A stretch of 64,000 nt of DNA. It comes from Muricea muricata (Eukaryota > Cnidaria > Anthozoa > Malacalcyonacea > Plexauridae). How positions within the stretch are numbered: the stretch's first letter is position 1; the number at the start of each line of letters is the position of its first letter. The notes beneath the pieces are model-generated. The model searched no databases. It saw nothing but the letters and a program-made list of their open reading frames with translations, and was not told where the DNA came from. Below are positions 58,467-64,000 of this stretch, piece by piece. The stretch spans positions 89,057,042-89,121,041 of the forward strand of contig OY979716.1 in NCBI GenBank assembly GCA_963855995.1, in the 5' to 3' direction. The translations under genes and the position numbers were made by a program.

Positions 58467-58708
58467 TACACAGCCAAAAATGAACAACCTGTTCTGGCCT
58501 GATGAAAACAGCATTGAACAATTTTTGCTGCCAACACTGTTCAATGTTGTCAACAATACTGAATAAGTTGTTGAGCCTGAACTAGCCTGCAATCAGGTGT
58601 AACAATGTTGAACAATATTTTCGACAACCTTGATCAAAGTGGGCAGCAAAACATTGTTCAATGCTGTTTTCATCGGGCCAGAACAGCTTGTTCATTTTTG
58701 ACTGTGTA
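58467..58708. mobile_element. 238-bp MITE with TA duplication
   Basis: Element 58469-58706 has inverted ends CACAGCCAAAAATGAACAA(C) and (G)TTGTTCATTTTTGACTGTG, with about 60 bp of pairing through GATGAAAACAGCATTGAACA. TA lies on both sides. The interior repeats TTGTTCAATG-type phrases. Confidence 0.8.
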
Positions 58709-58885
58709 GCTTAAGATTATGAAGTTTCAAAATCCCAGAGGCATAGTAATTCAGCCACTGAAACAGTGAATGGTTAAACTTTAACTCAAGGTTAGTGCTA
58801 ACGCAGCCTCAAATAACCATGCCCCGGACAATAAATAAATCTGTTTTACCAAAATTTAATATATTCCACTCACGCACAGTCATAG

Positions 58886-61459
58886 CTAGTGTTTTAACTT
58901 TTTCCTTTTTTTCTGTTGCTGTTGAAGTTCGTAGCTTTCTTTCAGCTTCTCAACTTCATCTTCAAGTTTGGCAATTCGCAGACTGCATAAACAGAGACAA
59001 AATAAGTGGAGAAATTTGGACAACTGTTCCAAGAGTATGTAGTGCACTGAGAAGTACACAAAAGGTATACAGGTTAATTGTTTCACTACCTTATAGGATT
59101 AAGGGACCAATCATTATTTATGGCAGGGGTGGGGGCTGAAGAGAAAATCGCGGGGTAACTAAAAAACAAGGCAAGTCTGGGGTGAGGTAAAATAAAATAA
59201 TGAGAAAGAGAAAGATGAGATCAAAGAAATTAACAACACACAGTAATGTTTTAATCATAAAAAGTTCAAACTGAACACAAATGATATTATCAGTGTACGC
59301 CATTATCTGTCAAAATGTGAAGAATATCATCGTTATCGCTACCATTGACAGCTTCATGACTCTTGGGCACCCAAAATTTATGGTTTTAAACGAAAAATCA
59401 AATTTCACTAGTGGTTCATATACACAAGTTGATTTAGTGGGGTGGTTCATATACAAAAGTTGATTTTTTCAGTTAGCTTCCAAAAAATTGTGGGGAATTT
59501 TTTTGGCACAAAACAGGTTAGTTTGGGGAAATGCTTGGCCTTTAAACATTTTGTCTTCAGCCCCCACCTCTGCTATGACGACCGATCCCTAAGCTACATA
59601 CGACGTTTCGAACCAAAATTCAACGAAGAAAAGTTAATAATGATGACATATTACGCAGCAATAGGGCAATTACACAGGACAAAATAGAGTAGAAACACAG
59701 AAATGAAACACTATGAATGATATGATTATTAGAAGTTTATCTGAAAAAATTTGGCGTTGTACTGCGTTACAGATAACTCTCCCCGAGCATATACAACAAC
59801 ATTAAGGTGCTTTAAAATTGACTACGACTACGACTGCGCACGCCAACGAGAAATGAAGTTACCATAAATTAAATTTCATTTAGTCCAACACACTCTACAA
59901 AATTATTTCCTTTAATTTTGCGAGAAACAGTGCAAGAACTATTATACTACAGTATGTGCGAAGGAGGTGAATAAAAAATAACCAGATAATATTTATAACT
60001 TGGTTGTAACTACAATTGTATTTCAAAGTTTTAGGAATGACATTTACACAAAACTTAGTTATGTTTTTAAACTTGCAAGGATATATTGTTGAGTACATAA
60101 TAAATCACAAAGCCGTATGGAGGGTTAGGGGAGAAGGAGGGACTTCGGAAAGGAAGTGAGAATTCTGCAGCAATTATTATGAAAAACCACGTTGACGTCA
60201 TTTGAAAAGTTTTGGAACGACAGAATTCTTTTAAATTGTCAAGCTAATTGAGCATCATAGGTGAAATGTTTTCATGCAATAAAATTTGGAGGTCACTGAT
60301 ATCGTTTTCGAGCTATGTGGCTTTAAAACCAAAATATCCGCCATCTCGAAACGTCAACGTTGTCAGAGCAACGAGAGTTGTGTAACTCTTGCGAAAAAAT
60401 TCGAACCCCTTGAACAATGTACATCAGTACATTGATGTACATTACATCAGTACGATACTTTGTTGTTCATCAAGTAATAAGAGTCCACAGGCTTTCCAAG
60501 CTCCCCCTCGTCTTTTAATTGTCAAGGTATTATCTAGATGCATTATATTTGTAAGAATGACATACAGCATAAGCGTTCATGTGTGCAATACATATCTGTT
60601 AAAAATAGCCAGAGTTCTGTATTAATTTGAGAAATTTCTTAGCCGACCTCTTTTAAATTGTGTCCTTGACTTTGTTGTTATGTATCATGTACATTGCGCA
60701 CGTAGTCGTATTACAAATTGCAGATTATTATGGTTGTACCGTGTACATACTCGACCTCTTGGCTTTTTAGAGCAGCGAACAACGCACGGAGTTAAAGTAG
60801 AAATTATTTGAACCGTTATAAATGGCGAATGATGGTGTCGGTCGCTGTTTAAATGTATACGAACGTGGATATCTGGGCTGCACGAGTATTTTCATATAAG
60901 ATTCGTTTTATAGTTCACAATAATGACGTTAAATGTGTAAATGTGATACAAAATTTTCGTAGATAGAGAATGAATAATGAATTTTCCAATCCTGAAAAGT
61001 TTGTTGAAACTTCATATCCGAGAAAAGTGATTAAAACACTTAACGACCGCTGACAAGCGTTTTGAACAATGTTGCAGACGCAAATTTCGCATACAGGCGG
61101 GAATTATCTGTATGTCAAAACTTGGAATAATGCATTTTTTGTGAAATGTCCTAGTTAAAACAAAGTTTAGCTGTTTGTTGACGTGTTGGGACCTATTTCG
61201 ACTGCGATAATTTTTTCTGTTAAAAATCCGTCCTGGTTTTGTGAAAGACCAAAGCCATGGCGTTTTCAACGATTCATCGCTTGTGTAAAAATTTGGAATT
61301 CATCAACTTTACAACTGACTTCGTCAGTCGGAGGTAGCGTTCAGTTATTTCAAAGGCAAGAAACAAATGTAACATGTAATTTACCTTTTCGCTTCTTCTT
61401 TCTGAATGTCTTTGAAACTGGATTCCATATTGCTGATGTCTTCATCGCGGTCACGGAAT
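58886..61459 (-). CDS. SPT2-like chromatin protein, last two exons (partial)
   Basis: Exon 61459-61385 follows TTTTAG and ends AAAAG|GTAAAT. The last exon, 58982-58886, follows GTCTCTGTTTATGCAG. The junction keeps frame (AG|T, Ser). The product reads FRDRDEDISNMESSFKDIQK EEAKS, then LRIAKLEDEVEKLKESYELQ QQQKKRKKLKH and stop. The pattern Y/F-D-D---MESS(F/W)---QKEEA-S-R----ED matches the conserved C-terminus of SPT2 (SPTY2D1), an H3/H4 histone chaperone acting in transcription. The earlier exons must lie at higher coordinates, probably beyond the window. The 2.4-kb intron carries a MITE. This is the only host gene I recognise. Confidence 0.7.
59099..59592. mobile_element. ~490-bp degenerate MITE in the SPT2-like intron
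   Basis: The ends TTAAGGGACCAATCATTATT.. and ..ACGACCGATCCCTAA are inverted; CAGGGGTGGGGGCTGAAG pairs with CTTCAGCCCCCACCTCTG. Identity is about three quarters, so it is old. The rest of the intron (59593-61384) has no feature I can support. Confidence 0.6.
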
Positions 61460-61618
61460 CTAAAACAAAGGTTCCATCAAGAAAAATAATACAATTCAAA
61501 CCACCATATTTCTTGGATACATTTGTACGGAATATATTTTAGTATCAATGCTAAAACGTGGGGAGCACGGTGTAATTATAGCAGATGCCAGACAAAGCAA
61601 ACAAAACTCTTTCGGTAT

Positions 61619-61723
61619 GAAAAGTAATCCGGTATCATGTAACAAGAGCGCCCTAAAGCTCATTTCACTAATTTTACTAAAACGAGCTTTAGGCCCCAGT
61701 TAAATTATACCGGATTACGTTTC
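61619..61723. repeat. Interrupted palindrome h
   Basis: GTAATCCGGTAT...CCTAAAGCT pairs with AGCTTTAGG...ATACCGGATTAC, with unpaired CATGT / AAGAGCGC / CCCCA interruptions. Confidence 0.8.
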
Positions 61724-61730
61724 ACTATAC

Positions 61731-61880
61731 AAATAACGAATGCTTAAGAGTGCGGTGGTAAGAATATTTTCATGGGGTGAAAGATTGATTGTTCCATTCA
61801 ACTCTGCTATCGCCTCGGAATCAATCTTTCACCGAATGAAAATATTCTTACTATTGCACGAATAAAAACATTCATTATTT
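61731..61880. repeat. Interrupted palindrome i
   Basis: Arms GTAAGAATATTTTCAT and GGTGAAAGATTGATT pair with AATCAATCTTTCACC and ATGAAAATATTCTTAC. GTGC/GCAC and GAATG/CATTC continue the stem outward. The loop ends in GCCTCGG. It follows palindrome h by about 10 bp. Confidence 0.88.
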
Positions 61881-63386
61881 GTTTTATATAATACCAAACT
61901 ATTGTTCTTCAAAACCAATTTATTCGACATTTAAAACAACACGCATTTGAGTCGTATTTTAGTATTTGGATTATTTCGCATTCATCTCAAGGCCGAAACC
62001 TGCCTAAAGTAAACTACGAAGACCGTACGAAGAGCTTTTTGACGGATGGGAATTGTGAGAGTGCAATGGAAAACTAGGGACCAAGGATAGTGCAAAGTTT
62101 CAGAAGTCAGACAAATGTATAAAAAACTGACACAAATAGAAACAATGAATACAGTACATACAGAACAATAAATCTGAAAACTGTGGTCTGCAATTAGAAG
62201 GTATATTTGTGAAAATTTCAAAGCGTTTCAAGTCAAGCCTTTTGAATATGTAAGCATACAATTTCATCGCGTTGTAGGGGTTAAGAGCGTTAACTGGACG
62301 CTCATTAAGAGAAATTATAAAGCCACCTCAATTACATGAATCTATGACATCGAAACTTTTTAAGGATTATCGCTCAATATTTGCATAAACTTGAAAATTT
62401 TCAAAATTTTCCCCTTTGGCTTGCGCAGTTTTACAACGAAATATAGTACTTCCGGTTAATTTTGTTTGCCTCAAATAAATACTTCGCACGCTAAACTTTA
62501 CTTATCCTTAGGTCGAAGAATTCGTTATATCTTGTCTATTTTCTTGTATTTTCGATTGAAGCTTCGCAAAAATATTAAGAAAACGACACCGCTTCATATG
62601 GTGATATTTTGAGGAATATACGATAAAGGAATAACCGAATATATGATAAAATTTTTAAATATACAGATGTATGTGCACATTCGCACTAACGATGAGCAGT
62701 CGGCAAGCGCCCGCTACATTATAATACGCGAAAGATTTCGCTGTATCTTGTTTGCTCTTTATTATTTTCGCATGAAGCTTTGCCAAAATGTAGAGAAAAG
62801 TATGGCGATTCATTTAGAGTAATTTACGGAATATACGACGTAACATAGCAAAAATTTTAGTCGTATCTACTATATATGTTTAGTCTACTATATATGTTTA
62901 TACTATGAACATAACTCATCAGTTCATATTAAACTCGGTTTAATTTGATGCTTTCCAAGGTAAAAATCCCTTTTTACGCGTTGTAAACGAACAACTAATA
63001 GTCTAGACTGAAATTCTTTCAATGCCGGTTAAAATAGTGTTCTTATTGTCATAGAAATATACTCATGTTTGCGACCCACTCCTAGAGACCTACATGTAAA
63101 GACTATAAGCGCTACGCATTATACACGTGCTTAGTCGAATAATTGAGATTCCGGGGGTGTTTGGCAACACTTTTTATGCACATGTGCAATACAACTATTA
63201 GTCTCATTAGATGTCATAATGCTTATTTAACTATCTTTCCCATCGGTACGAACAACAGCAGACACTAGTGTATAACTAAACTCTGGCAAATTCAAGTAAT
63301 TTTGATTAAAACCTTGTAAGAATGACATTTATGCAACGTGTTCGAAACTGGTTCGAAATTTGCACAACCCCCCGGAGTTTACACTA
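61881..63386. other. No gene identified; may include an SPT2-like intron
   Basis: No convincing upstream SPT2 exon could be recognised on the minus strand, and no other gene was seen. One isolated CCCATCGGTACGAAC lies at ~63240, like the satellite unit at 36-37 kb. Confidence 0.4.
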
Positions 63387-63425
63387 TGACTGTCTGACTG
63401 ACTGACTGACTCACTGACTGACTGA
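63387..63425. repeat. TGAC tetranucleotide repeat
   Basis: About nine units of ACTG/TGAC with two changes. Confidence 0.9.
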
Positions 63426-63681
63426 TGTAAATTTTCGCCACTCATCACAATACTGCAAAGTTTCTCAGAAACTTTGCACTAAAAACTATTGCACTCCTAG
63501 GAGTGCAATGGAACGTTCTCCATTGCACTCATGGAAAATGGAACTTTTTATTTAATATCACGTGACCATAATCAACCAATTAAACGACCAGAATTTCATG
63601 AGGCTGCTCAGAATCATTCAAAATTGTTGCACCTGAGCGTACCGGATTTGTTGTTTACACTTGACTTTCCCGTTACGGCAC

Positions 63682-63885
63682 ATACCGGATTATTATAAGT
63701 AATAACATGGCTTTGAGGTTGCTTAGTGATTAAATGTACCCGAAAGCCGAGGGAGGTTTAGTAAAAGCACCGAGGCGCGCAGCGCCGAGGGACTTTTACT
63801 AAACCTCTCGAGGCTTGAGGGACATTTAATCACTAAGCAACCTCAAAGCCACGTTATTACTTTGTAATATAGCCTAGTCCGGTAT
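63682..63885. repeat. Interrupted palindrome g, ~200 bp
   Basis: Stem segments ATACCGGA, TGGCTTTGAGGTTGCTTAGT, GATTAAATGT and AGGTTTAGTAAAAG pair with their complements. Interruptions CCCGAAAGCCGAGGG, CCGAGGCGCGCAGCGCCGAGGG (loop) and CTCGAGGCTTGAGGG are direct copies of one box in one orientation. Confidence 0.9.
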
Positions 63886-64000
63886 GAGAATCGCGACACT
63901 CCGATGTAAGCCAGTATAGTCTAACAGGGGTCTCAAGCGGTTATTGTGGTAATCAAATTCCAATAAAATTTTTTGTATTCTCGTATAGGTACTAACACCG

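Noticed and set aside
61183..61542. 119-residue plus-strand frame
   Set aside because: It is antisense to the SPT2-like exon at 61385-61459 and has no motif of its own.

Overview
The window is AT-rich eukaryotic DNA. Coding sequence is split by GT-AG introns, there are no operons, and mobile elements are very dense. The element families seen (IS3EU-like, P/THAP9-like, Penelope-like, a LINE with an esterase-type ORF1, Helitron-like, mariner- and hAT-type MITEs) and an interstitial CCCTAA tract fit an invertebrate metazoan. A cnidarian or other early-branching marine animal is my best guess, but the species cannot be read from the sequence. I found no rRNA, no convincing tRNA and no CRISPR array.

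Layout. 1.15-5.92 kb: a complete DNA transposon with 224/225-bp terminal inverted repeats (TIRs) and a 6-bp target duplication. It holds a four-exon IS3-type integrase gene and, convergent to it, an apparently intact alpha-kinase gene. 6.2-7.8 kb: a possible two-exon secreted or membrane protein gene. 8.3-8.9 kb: a minisatellite. 9.5-10.7 kb: two MITEs. 10.8-13.1 kb: a decayed P-element transposase. 13.4-20.8 kb: MITEs, tandem repeats and non-coding DNA. 20.8-24.25 kb: an element with ~600-bp TIRs. 24.36-28.2 kb: a decayed LINE split by a Helitron-like insertion that carries 35 copies of TTTGG. 28.6-29.6 kb: a Penelope-like GIY-YIG fragment. 29.93-33.9 kb: an element with 22-bp TIRs and two decayed convergent genes, one HIRAN-like. 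34.2-37.5 kb: a mariner-MITE nest and a CCATCGGTAC satellite with an inserted MITE that holds telomere-like repeats.

41.95-46.9 kb: a second apparently intact DNA transposon, with 302-bp TIRs matching at about 300 of 302 positions. It encodes a protein of at least ~860 residues that I cannot assign to a named transposase superfamily and that ends in a RING-H2 finger and an acidic tail. 47-50.6 kb: a Crypton-like exon relic, two long palindromes and a Helitron-like tandem. 50.9-53.6 kb: a second decayed P element with its THAP exon, on the minus strand. 58.9-61.5 kb: the only host gene I recognise, the last two exons of an SPT2-like chromatin protein on the minus strand. 61.6-63.9 kb: more palindromes.

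Most likely to be new: the kinase carried by the IS3EU-like transposon; the RING-finger transposon at 42-47 kb; and a recurring kind of long palindrome whose arms differ from place to place but which is interrupted by short CCGAGG-type boxes that all point the same way.
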